Source: an uncultured Clostridium sp.
GTDB taxonomy: Bacteria; Bacillota_A; Clostridia; TANB77; CAG-508
NCBI GenBank assembly: GCA_930980675.1
Contig: CAKNIU010000014.1
Coordinates: 1-28,065 of the forward strand
Direction of reading: 5' to 3'
DNA: 28,065 bases
This document shows, one piece after another, positions 15,155-22,646 of this stretch. Positions within the stretch are counted from its first letter, which is position 1. Every line of letters starts with the position of its first letter. The notes under the pieces were generated by a model. It was not told the DNA's origin. It was given only the letters and a program-made list of their open reading frames with translations, and made no database searches. Both the position numbers and the translations under genes were made by a program.

Positions 15155-16259
15155 TAAACTCTCCTTGTCTTAACATTTTTTCTAAATTGTGCCCCTCTCT
15201 TAATTCGCGCTCTGTTCTGTCCGGTAAAGCTTTAATTATTCCATTTTCAAGTATAAAATAGCAATCTGGTCTTAGTAAATCATTAGTTGCTATATAAGTA
15301 TTATGTGATGTCAAAATAGTTTGCATATTATTATACTCTAGCAAATTTTTAATTATATTTTTCGATAATTTAAAGTGGTAAAATGCATCGAATTCATCTA
15401 TAAACAAAAATTCAATGTCTTTAAAATGTTTATACCAATAGAAATATAGTAATAAGGCTTTGGTTCCTGAAGATGCTACACCTCCAAATAAAAGAGGCCT
15501 CTTTTTATGCTTTTCTACTAGAATGTTCATATTTTTTTCAATTACTTTTGCACCTTCTACATTTATATTTAAATTTGCATTTTCTTTTAAAAACTGGTTA
15601 AATTCTTTTATCAAATTATTAGTTATAATCCATTCGTCTACGTTTACAATTTCTGATTCTAATCCAATAAAGTTATTGTCATTCAATGACCTAAAATACA
15701 ACATTTTAGTTGCAAAATTCATTATTTTTTTAACAACTGAATCATCTGGCAATGTTGTATTGTTAACTATATATCTTAATATTGCTATGTTAGATTCATA
15801 ATATTCAAAATTAAGCGTTTCTGCCTTAATTTTTTCCATATTGTATGTTCCAAATTTTTTATTATTAAAATCATAGTCATATATTTTTTCATCATTTATA
15901 TATAGTTCTTCATAAATCATCTTTTTGAATTCAGACTTTTTATAAATGTATTTCACATCGTCTTGATTAAATTCAAATTCATAGTAAAATTCTGCATATT
16001 CGCAATCGCTATCTGCATTCAAAAAATTGTTTACCTGTTCATTTATAGTTTTTTTATCTGTTAGTGTGCCAACTATGTCAAACAAAGCGTAACCCAAGTT
16101 ACTTTTTCCTTCACCATTGTTTCCAAATATAATAGCTTTATTTATAATGTTATTTTTGATGCAGTATTCATTAAATTTGTAATCATGTTTTTCAGTAAAA
16201 TCTAAACTTAGTTCCTCTTTAAAATTTTTATAATTTTTAACTTTAAACTTTTTTAGCAT
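15147..16259 (-). CDS. AAA/ABC-type ATPase of a two-gene putative defence module
   Basis: A 370-residue SMC/OLD-like ATPase. MLKKFKVKNYKNFKEELSLD opens like RecF/OLD proteins. Walker A is GNNGEGKS at about 46-53. A signature-like segment, GGVASSGTKALLLYFYW, lies near 260-276; Walker B is EFLFIDEFDAF near 284-294; and an H-switch is TILTSHNTYIATN near 315-327. This is the arrangement of OLD-family and AriA-type ATPases without a fused nuclease. The start is the ATG at 16257-16259, which has AGAAGGAAGG upstream and follows the promoter closely. A frame open 43 codons further is unlikely, as it would begin upstream of the promoter. The downstream TOPRIM-like gene overlaps by 8 bases. Confidence 0.75.
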   Translation of the reverse strand: MLKKFKVKNYKNFKEELSLDFTEKHDYKFNEYCIKNNIINKAIIFGNNGEGKSNLGYALFDIVGTLTDKKTINEQVNNFLNADSDCEYAEFYYEFEFNQDDVKYIYKKSEFKKMIYEELYINDEKIYDYDFNNKKFGTYNMEKIKAETLNFEYYESNIAILRYIVNNTTLPDDSVVKKIMNFATKMLYFRSLNDNNFIGLESEIVNVDEWIITNNLIKEFNQFLKENANLNINVEGAKVIEKNMNILVEKHKKRPLLFGGVASSGTKALLLYFYWYKHFKDIEFLFIDEFDAFYHFKLSKNIIKNLLEYNNMQTILTSHNTYIATNDLLRPDCYFILENGIIKALPDRTERELREGHNLEKMLRQGEFNE

Positions 16260-16290
16260 AAACTTCGCCTTCCTTCTTTCATTATGTTTC

Positions 16291-16319
16291 ATTATACTAT
16301 TATTATTTTTCATTGTCAA
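16291..16319 (-). promoter_or_regulatory. perfect-consensus promoter for the ATPase/TOPRIM module
   Basis: On the minus strand TTGACA (complement of 16314-16319), 17 bases, then TATAAT (complement of 16291-16296). Both hexamers are exact sigma-A consensus. The leader is only about 25 bases. Confidence 0.85.
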
Positions 16320-16325
16320 CTTTTG

Positions 16326-16342
16326 CCGTAAAAAAATTACGG
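16326..16342. promoter_or_regulatory. CCGTAA-N5-TTACGG palindrome upstream of the module promoter
   Basis: A perfect 6+6 inverted repeat, with a GC content unlike its surroundings, lies 6 bases upstream of the -35 element. Such a place suits an activator or a repressor that blocks RNA polymerase. I do not recognise it as the site of a known regulator. Confidence 0.5.
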
Positions 16343-16460
16343 AAAGATTATTTTCTATATTATATTTTTTATTTATAAATTTATACACTATTTTTATAAA
16401 TACATTATATTTACTCCATGAAATATTGTCATAATAGACCCTTATTTTTGCTTATTCAAC

Positions 16461-16494
16461 AAAAAAATTGAGCTATAAGATTTACTTATAACTC
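16461..16494 (-). terminator. terminator after the DtxR-like gene
   Basis: GAGTTATAAG pairs with CTTATAGCTC around TAAAT, with one mismatch, followed by AATTTTTTT on the minus strand. It lies 30 bases after the stop at 16524. Confidence 0.75.
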
Positions 16495-16523
16495 CGACTT
16501 TTATTTATAAATTTTCTTAATAT

Positions 16524-16904
16524 CTATTTTTCAGTCTTAGCCATATACTCTTCAATAAATTTTTCAAGCTTAGCTGCTGTATGACAAGATATGCAATGTG
16601 CCAATCTTTCTGTTTCTTGTTCTACTAAATGAGGATCTGTTTTTATAATATCTTCTAAAAACTTTTTAAAAAGTTCATGTCTTCTTTCTATGTACTTAGC
16701 TCTTGCCAATCCTTCTTTAGTTAGAGTAATGTTTTTATATTTTTCATAATTTATAAGCCCTTGTTCTTTTAATTGATTTAGGGCATTATTTGTACTAGCT
16801 TTTGTTACTTCCATTTTATTAGCTATATCTGTGACTCTAGCTCCGTCATTATTTTTAGATAATGCATATATGGAATATAAATATTCTTCTAAAGAATCTG
16901 TCAC
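16524..16904 (-). CDS. DtxR/MntR-family metal-dependent regulator
   Basis: A protein of about 126 residues with a winged helix (VTDSLEEYLYSIYALSKNN..., recognition helix VTKASTNNALNQLKEQGLI) and a helical dimer/metal domain. DtxR-type proteins repress iron or manganese uptake genes when metal is bound. The D and E in TDSLEEYL and the H in RRHELF sit where MntR ligands are. In QETERLAHCISCH the position of the third acidic ligand (MntR E102) is Ala, and a CxxC pair follows, so the metal site may differ. The start is probably GTG at 16902-16904, since AAAAGGAG lies 11 bases before it; a TTG nine codons upstream has no site. It follows the membrane-protein gene. Confidence 0.8.
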   Translation of the reverse strand: MTDSLEEYLYSIYALSKNNDGARVTDIANKMEVTKASTNNALNQLKEQGLINYEKYKNITLTKEGLARAKYIERRHELFKKFLEDIIKTDPHLVEQETERLAHCISCHTAAKLEKFIEEYMAKTEK

Positions 16905-16970
16905 TTTTGATTTCACTCCTTTTAAATTCAAATAATAATTTTTATTTTAAAACTAAAAAGTTTTTCATTA

Positions 16971-17366
16971 TTATTCTGTTTTAATTTCCTTTGGCTTAAT
17001 CTTTTGTGACTTTACAGTCATTGCATTAGTTTGTGCTTCATTCCATCTCATTACACGTATGTTCTTATATGTATCTAAAACTTTTGAATATTTATCTCTT
17101 TCATCCTCCCATACTGTTGATGGGATTTTATCAAAACTGTCAAACATTTTTTCTGCTTCTGATAAATATATTATTTGTTCTTGTGGAGACATTTTTTCAT
17201 ATCTTTGTGCAAATCTAACTAAGCTGTCTAGTTTTTGGTTTGCGTCAATAAAGCTGAAAAAGTCTTTTACTTTTATTCCAGCCATTCGAATTTGCATTAT
17301 AGCTATTGCAATTAATACAATAATAAACATTATTAGTATAAATATTACTGCTAATGCCTCCGTCAT
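16971..17366 (-). CDS. small single-pass membrane protein of unknown function
   Basis: A protein of about 131 residues. One membrane helix (residues 3-26, ALAVIFILIMFIIVLIAIAI) is followed by a soluble domain with helical, charged content (SPQEQIIYLSEAEKMFDSF, YKNIRVMRWNEAQ). The start is the ATG giving MTEALAVIF, because AAGGAGAAG lies 6 bases before it; an in-frame ATG 20 codons upstream lies in the sequence after the inverted repeat and has no site. It is 66 bases upstream of the DtxR-like start and probably cotranscribed with it. No family recognised. Confidence 0.7.
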   Translation of the reverse strand: MTEALAVIFILIMFIIVLIAIAIMQIRMAGIKVKDFFSFIDANQKLDSLVRFAQRYEKMSPQEQIIYLSEAEKMFDSFDKIPSTVWEDERDKYSKVLDTYKNIRVMRWNEAQTNAMTVKSQKIKPKEIKTE

Positions 17367-17445
17367 TTGACTTCTCCTTATCTTTAGATTTTGGTATATT
17401 ATATCATTAAAAAAATTGCATTGCAATACAATTGTACCAATAAGG

Positions 17446-17506
17446 TGTCAATAGGGACGCCACTTTTTGACACTATCGTGTCAATTAATGGACGTCCCTA
17501 TTGACA
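17446..17506. repeat. 61-base inverted-repeat element, TGTCAATAGGGACG ends
   Basis: The arms TGTCAATAGGGACG (17446-17459) and CGTCCCTATTGACA (17493-17506) are perfect complements. The centre holds a second hairpin, TTGACAC-TATC-GTGTCAA (17467-17484). Non-coding, it sits between the yqeG-type gene and the small membrane-protein gene. It looks like a miniature inverted-repeat element; the segment at 63-90 is a shorter relative. Confidence 0.75.
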
Positions 17507-17521
17507 GCATTCTTATTAACA

Positions 17522-18019
17522 TTATCTTTCTGGTGTAGTATCCACATCTTTTACAGCACCGGTGACCATTCCCATTCTTTGTCCACCTAATATATCTGTT
17601 AAAAATCCATCTCCTACAACCATAACATTTTCTGGTTCTAATCCCATTTCAAAGCTAGCCTTTATAAATGGCTTCCTTCTAGGCTTAAAAGCAAATGGCA
17701 TATAGCCTATGCCTAGCTTTTTAGCAAACTCTGCTATTCTTTCATTTTTATTGTTCGATACTAAATATATTTTAAATTCTTGATTTAAAAGTTTCAAAGT
17801 TTTTAGCACACTTGTAGGTATATATTCTAATTCGTGAAGTATTGTTCCATCAACATCAATTATCATCCCACCTATGCCATATTCACTTTTTAATCTTTTT
17901 ATTTCTGTTAAATCAATATCATTTATATTATCATACTCTACGTTTGGCTTTAAAGCTGCTCTTACTATTTTGTTTAGCGCCATAACATATTTTGTATAAA
18001 TTTTTCCTTGTAAAGACAT
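17522..18019 (-). CDS. yqeG: YqeG-family HAD phosphatase
   Basis: A 165-residue HAD-superfamily (subclass IIIA) phosphatase. The four motifs are present: IIDVDGTI with nucleophile and acid/base Asp, YLVSNN, the Lys in FKPRRKPF, and VVGDGFLTDILGGQRMGM with two acidic residues. The B. subtilis family member belongs to a ribosome-assembly neighbourhood (yqeG-yqeH), but that context is not seen here. The start is the ATG giving MSLQGKIY, with AGGTG 5 bases before it; the in-frame GTG five codons earlier has no site. Copy D and the 18082-18299 inverted repeat separate it from clpC. Confidence 0.85.
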   Translation of the reverse strand: MSLQGKIYTKYVMALNKIVRAALKPNVEYDNINDIDLTEIKRLKSEYGIGGMIIDVDGTILHELEYIPTSVLKTLKLLNQEFKIYLVSNNKNERIAEFAKKLGIGYMPFAFKPRRKPFIKASFEMGLEPENVMVVGDGFLTDILGGQRMGMVTGAVKDVDTTPER

Positions 18020-18081
18020 TTTGTCACCTCTCACAATCTATTATAGCACTATTTTTACAATTTTACAATTATTTTACATTA

Positions 18082-18299
18082 GGGACGGTCCTTTTCGTAA
18101 AATTTATGTTCAAAAAAATCACAATATATGTTCTTGACATTTCAGTGAGCGTAGCAACGCGAGCACATTAAATTAATTCTAAGTAGAACTGCGCAGCGTA
18201 ACGTGCAAGCTGGAGCGATTAGCGACCCGCGCGGCGAAATGAGAGAGAATATATATTGTGATTTGTAAGCAAATTATTTTTTACGAAAAGGACCGTCCC
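18082..18299. mobile_element. MITE-like element with perfect 21-base inverted ends, hosting copy D
   Basis: GGGACGGTCCTTTTCGTAAAA (18082-18102; first 20 shown as GGGACGGTCCTTTTCGTAAA) and its exact complement (18279-18299) face each other. Without the GC-rich copy D between them, only about 27 bases would remain in the loop, so the outer structure looks like a host hairpin into which copy D inserted. The outer element ends 12 bases past the clpC stop. It is non-coding. I cannot identify a target duplication. Confidence 0.7.
18116..18264. repeat. GC-rich inverted-terminal element, copy D
   Basis: A 149-base element. Its ends are AAATCACAATATATGTTCT and AGAATATATATTGTGATTT, with TCAC/GTGA peculiar to this copy and fully paired. 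The right half is nearly identical to copies B and C; the stretch at 18165-18190 is unique. On the minus strand the far arm ends GTGATTTTTTT, a stem and T-tract. Confidence 0.85.
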
Positions 18300-18311
18300 A
18301 AAAGTAAAATT

Positions 18312-20741
18312 TTATCCAACAACTATTTCGTCATCTTTTGCTGTAACTTTTGCTTCTTTCTTTATTTTTCCATCAAGCATTGCTTCTGCTATTTTATCTT
18401 CAACCATTGTTTGTATTGCTCTTTTTAGAGGTCTTGCACCATAAGTTTTGTCTGTTCCTTTTTTAGCTACTAAGTCTTTAGCATTTTCATCAACAGTAAG
18501 TTTTATGCCTTGCTCTTTTAATAGTTTTGCTACATTATTTAGCATAATGTCTACTATTTTTCTTATTTGATTATCCTCTAATTTATGGAATACTATTATT
18601 TCATCTATACGGTTTAAGAATTCAGGTTTAAATTCTTTCTTCAATTCTCCCATTACATCTTTTTTGATGTCTTGGTATTCTTTTTCTCCATTTTCTTTTT
18701 CTTCGATGAAACCTAATGTTTTCTTATCTGTAATTAGTTTTGCTCCAACATTTGATGTCATAATTATTACAGTATTTTTGAAGTTTACTGTTCTTCCTTG
18801 TGAATCAGTTAATCTACCATCGTCTAATACTTGTAATAACATATTCATTACATCTGGATGTGCTTTTTCAATTTCATCAAATAGGATTACTGAATATGGT
18901 TTTCTTCTTACTTTTTCTGTAAGTTGACCTGCTTCATCATATCCTACATATCCTGGAGGTGAACCTATAAGTTTTGCAACGGAATGTGGTTCCATATATT
19001 CGGACATATCAATTCTGATTAATGCGTCTTCGCTTCCAAATAGATTTTCTGCTAAGGCTTTAGATAATTCTGTTTTACCAACACCTGTTGGTCCTAGGAA
19101 TAAAAATGAGCCTATTGGTTTATTAGGGTCTTTTAATCCCATTCTACTTCTTTTTATTGCTTTTGCAACTGCTGATACTGCCTCATCTTGTCCAATAACT
19201 CTTTTATGCAAATTTTCTTCCAAATTTTTAAGTTTATCATTTTCACTTTGAGATACTTTTGCAACTGGTATTCCTGTCCAACTTGATATTACATTTGCAA
19301 TATCTTCTTCTTTTAATGTTGAAACATTTTTGCTACTTTTTGTTTCCCATTCTTTTTTAGCATCTTCAAGTTCTTTCTTTTTCGCATTTTCTTTATCTCT
19401 TATTTTTGCTGCTTTTTCAAAGTCTTGAACTCTTATTGCTTCTTCTTTTTCTTTATCTAATTTTTCTATTTTATCTTTTAATTCTTTAAAACTATCTGGT
19501 TCTGTGTAACTACTCATTCTAACTTTTGAAGCCGCTTCATCTATTAAATCTATTGCTTTATCTGGTAAATATCTATCATTTATATATCTTGAAGATAGCT
19601 CTACTGCCGCTTTTATGGCTTCGTCTGTTATTTTTACATTATGATGTGCTTCGTATTTATCTCTTAAACCAAATAGAATTTGAGTAGCCTCTTCCTCTGT
19701 TGGTTCATTTACTGTTACAGGGCTAAATCTTCTTTCAAGTGCTGCATCCTTTTCTATATATTTTCTATATTCTTTTAATGTTGTAGCACCTATTAATTGA
19801 ATTTCACCTCTAGCCAAAAGTGGTTTTAAAATGTTTGCTGCATCAACAGCTCCTTCTGCTGAACCAGCTCCAACTATTGTATGAATTTCATCAATGAAGA
19901 TTATTACATCTCCTGCTTTTTTTACTTCTTTTAATGCCTTTTTTATTCTTTCTTCAAAGTCTCCTCTATATTTTGCACCTGCTATCATACTAGCCATGTC
20001 TAAGCTTACTACTCTTTTATTTTTTAATATTTCTGGCACGTCTCCTGCTACTATTTTTTCTGCTAACCCTTCTGCTACTGCTGTTTTACCAACACCGGGT
20101 TCACCAATTAAACATGGATTGTTTTTTGTTCTTCTTGAAAGAATTTGTATAACTCTTTGAATTTCTTCTTTTCTTCCTATAACAGGGTCTAGTTTTCCTT
20201 CTTTTGCTTGTTTTGTTAAGTCTGTTCCATATTGGTTTAATGTAGGAGTTGAATTGTAGCTTCCTTTGCTTAATGAAGAATTAGATTCATTGCTTTCTTC
20301 TCCTTCTTCATTTAGAACTTTTACTAATTCATTATATAACCCCTGAGGATTTACATCTTCTTCTAGCATTATTCTAGTTGCTACGCAATCTCCCTCTTTC
20401 ATTATACCTATTAACAAATGTTCTGTTCCTATATATTCTGTGCCTAGTTTTCTTGCCTCTAAAAATGCATTTTCAATTACTCTTTTACTTCTTGGAGTAA
20501 AACTTATTTGATTTGCATCTTCTATTTCATCACCTACTCCAACGATTTCTTCAATTGATTGTTTTACTCTTTCAGAAGTTAGTCCTTGGTTTTGCAATAC
20601 TTTACTTGCAACACCAGTACCTTCTTCAATTAATCCATAAAGTAGGTGCTCTGTTCCTATGTAATTATGCCCTAATTCCATAGCTATTTCTTGTGCATAT
20701 TCTAAGGCTTTTTCTGCTCTTGCAGTAAATTTATAATACAT
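18312..20741 (-). CDS. clpC: ClpC AAA+ unfoldase (Clp/Hsp100)
   Basis: An 809-residue ATPase that unfolds proteins for ClpP. Two N-terminal repeats come first (YYKFTARAEKALEYAQEIA... and a second from about 75), where phospho-arginine substrates bind in B. subtilis. NBD1 follows with GEPGVGKT and VIIFIDEIH, a middle domain with a UVR-like segment (DFEKAAKIRDKENA), and NBD2 with GPTGVGKT and VILFDEIEKAH. The start is the ATG at 20739-20741, with AAAGGAAG about 9 bases before it. A TTG seven codons upstream coincides with that site and is rejected. It is normally translated straight after mcsB, but here copy E lies in between. No CtsR box or strong promoter precedes it. Confidence 0.97.
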   Translation of the reverse strand: MYYKFTARAEKALEYAQEIAMELGHNYIGTEHLLYGLIEEGTGVASKVLQNQGLTSERVKQSIEEIVGVGDEIEDANQISFTPRSKRVIENAFLEARKLGTEYIGTEHLLIGIMKEGDCVATRIMLEEDVNPQGLYNELVKVLNEEGEESNESNSSLSKGSYNSTPTLNQYGTDLTKQAKEGKLDPVIGRKEEIQRVIQILSRRTKNNPCLIGEPGVGKTAVAEGLAEKIVAGDVPEILKNKRVVSLDMASMIAGAKYRGDFEERIKKALKEVKKAGDVIIFIDEIHTIVGAGSAEGAVDAANILKPLLARGEIQLIGATTLKEYRKYIEKDAALERRFSPVTVNEPTEEEATQILFGLRDKYEAHHNVKITDEAIKAAVELSSRYINDRYLPDKAIDLIDEAASKVRMSSYTEPDSFKELKDKIEKLDKEKEEAIRVQDFEKAAKIRDKENAKKKELEDAKKEWETKSSKNVSTLKEEDIANVISSWTGIPVAKVSQSENDKLKNLEENLHKRVIGQDEAVSAVAKAIKRSRMGLKDPNKPIGSFLFLGPTGVGKTELSKALAENLFGSEDALIRIDMSEYMEPHSVAKLIGSPPGYVGYDEAGQLTEKVRRKPYSVILFDEIEKAHPDVMNMLLQVLDDGRLTDSQGRTVNFKNTVIIMTSNVGAKLITDKKTLGFIEEKENGEKEYQDIKKDVMGELKKEFKPEFLNRIDEIIVFHKLEDNQIRKIVDIMLNNVAKLLKEQGIKLTVDENAKDLVAKKGTDKTYGARPLKRAIQTMVEDKIAEAMLDGKIKKEAKVTAKDDEIVVG

Positions 20742-20790
20742 ATTAAATACACTTCCTTTCAAAATTTAGTTAAAAATTTATATTTTATTA

Positions 20791-20972
20791 TTAATCTCCA
20801 ATATATATTCTTCCACATTTCACTGCGCGGTCGCGAGTCTAAACTCGCTCCAGCTTGCCCGCTGCACTCCGCTTTAAAAGAGTGCAAGACACATGGCGCG
20901 CTTAAAGCTGACGCTCTTAAGCGGCGCAAGCTTCGTTCGCTGAAATGTTCTAGAACATATATTGTAGCTTAA
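20791..20972. repeat. GC-rich inverted-terminal element, copy E (reversed)
   Basis: A 182-base element. The inverted ends (TTAATCTCCAATATATATTC... and the complement of ...ATTGTAGCTTAA) match at 18 of 21 positions. Its body carries the complement of the GCAAGCTGGAGCGA word of copies B-D, so it is in the opposite orientation to them. It contains an inserted-looking stretch (20875-20925). It lies 14 bases after the mcsB stop and about 50 bases before the clpC start. Confidence 0.8.
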
Positions 20973-20986
20973 TAAAATATAAATTT

Positions 20987-22003
20987 CTAATCCTCACTTA
21001 AAATCTGCTTTACAACTTCACATCTTGAAGCTTCTTGGTCTATTACTGATAATTTTGTATCAAGTCTTTTTTGCATATTTGCAGGTTTAGTAAATAACAT
21101 TAGTTCTCTAACTTTTTTGTCATTTAATTCTTTTATTATTCCTAAATCTGTTCCTAATTTGACTTTTGATAAAAGCTCTAATGCTTCATCTTCACTAAGT
21201 CTTCTTGCGTTGGCAAGTATTCCATAACTTCTATAAACTTCATCCTCAAGTTTTAGTGAGTTTTTAGATAAATATTTTCTAGCTAATCTTTCTTGGTCTA
21301 TTATTTTTTGTGCTAATAGATTTAGATTTTTAGCAATCTCTTTTTCTGTTATACCCAATGTTTGATTGTTTGATACTTGGTATATATCACCTTCTGCTTT
21401 TGTACCTTCTCCATACAATCCTCTAACATTCATACCTAAATTATTAATTATATTAAGCATTTTATTTAGGTTGCCTGTCATTTGAAGTGCTGGTATATGT
21501 ACTAATGTAGAAATTTTTAGTCCTGTACCAACATTGGTTGGACAAGCTGTTAAAAATCCATATTTTTCATGATAACTATATGGAATTAAGCTTTCCATTT
21601 TTTCATCTATTTCAATAGCTAGATTTAATAAATTATTTATATCTAATCCTGATGTAAATACTTGCAATTTTATATGGTCTTCTTCATTTACCATTATGCA
21701 AATATTTTCGTCATCATTTATAACTACTGCTGTATATGGCATTTTGGTTTTTGCAAAATCTGGACTTATTAAATGTTTTTCAACCAAGCTTTGCTTTGTA
21801 ATCATATCCATATCATCTAGGCTTAGGAATTTTAAGTTATATCCTAAGCTAGGTGTGATTTCTTTTACTTTATCATATACTTCTCTTAATTCTTCTTTTG
21901 ATGCTTTATTAATAAATGGGATTCCTTTTATATTTCTTGATAGTCTTACTCTTGTACTAATAACTACATCTGATTCTTTTCCATTTTGTAAATACCAATT
22001 CAT
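20987..22003 (-). CDS. mcsB: McsB protein-arginine kinase
   Basis: A 338-residue phosphagen-kinase-type enzyme that phosphorylates arginines on misfolded proteins and on CtsR, marking them for ClpC-ClpP. Motifs are STRVRLSRN at 16-24, NEEDH at 106-110 with the catalytic acids, CPTNVGTG with C154, and GLYGEGTKAEGDIYQVSN. The start codon overlaps the mcsA stop by one base (TAATG), so the two are translationally coupled. McsA is its activator. It is slightly shorter than the ~360-residue B. subtilis protein. Confidence 0.95.
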   Translation of the reverse strand: MNWYLQNGKESDVVISTRVRLSRNIKGIPFINKASKEELREVYDKVKEITPSLGYNLKFLSLDDMDMITKQSLVEKHLISPDFAKTKMPYTAVVINDDENICIMVNEEDHIKLQVFTSGLDINNLLNLAIEIDEKMESLIPYSYHEKYGFLTACPTNVGTGLKISTLVHIPALQMTGNLNKMLNIINNLGMNVRGLYGEGTKAEGDIYQVSNNQTLGITEKEIAKNLNLLAQKIIDQERLARKYLSKNSLKLEDEVYRSYGILANARRLSEDEALELLSKVKLGTDLGIIKELNDKKVRELMLFTKPANMQKRLDTKLSVIDQEASRCEVVKQILSED

Positions 22004-22551
22004 TATTTATTCATCTCCTTTATCTTATCTCTTATTTTTGCAGCGTCTTCATATCTTTCTTCTTTTATAGCTTTGTCTAGTTGTTTTTGTAAATCTTCCA
22101 ATTCAGAATTTTCGCTGTTTTCTGCATTTGTTTTGTTTTTACCTGATGTTTTTTTACTTTTTGTATTTAATAAATCATCTACATTTTTTGCTCCTCTTCC
22201 TATATGTTTTGCTGTTCCGTGAAGATTTTTTAATAATGAATCGATTGGTCCTGAGAAAGTATCATAGCAATCACTGCATCCAAACATTCCTGTATCTATG
22301 AAATCATTGTATGACATTCCACAAGTTTTGCACTTTACGTTATCTATGCTAAAGCTTGGCAATAATGAACTTTCTGCATAATCATTAAAGAAATCTCCTA
22401 AAAAGCTAGTAAAGTCCATTGGTATATCTATTCTATCTACACCTAATTTTCTTGCACAATCTGAGCATAAATTTAGCTCCTTTCTTACACCATTTATTAC
22501 TTGAGTATATCTAACATTTGCTTCATTTTTTCCACAATTTTGACACAACAT
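22003..22551 (-). CDS. mcsA: McsA, activator of McsB
   Basis: A 182-residue protein with two zinc modules: CQNC...CSDC at 3-33, and CKTC...CSDC at about 75-95. It ends with a UVR domain (LQKQLDKAIKEERYEDAAKIRDKI). McsA binds and activates the arginine kinase McsB and holds CtsR inactive or active depending on stress. A strong AAAGGAGG site precedes the ATG. It lies 95 bases after ctsR in the same operon. Confidence 0.95.
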   Translation of the reverse strand: MLCQNCGKNEANVRYTQVINGVRKELNLCSDCARKLGVDRIDIPMDFTSFLGDFFNDYAESSLLPSFSIDNVKCKTCGMSYNDFIDTGMFGCSDCYDTFSGPIDSLLKNLHGTAKHIGRGAKNVDDLLNTKSKKTSGKNKTNAENSENSELEDLQKQLDKAIKEERYEDAAKIRDKIKEMNK

Positions 22552-22646
22552 AATAATTACCTCCTTTAAAATTATTTAGTCAAAATATTTTTGTTTATAT
22601 GCAATATATTTAATTTGCAAAGTTGCATTTTTGTGATATTTTGATA

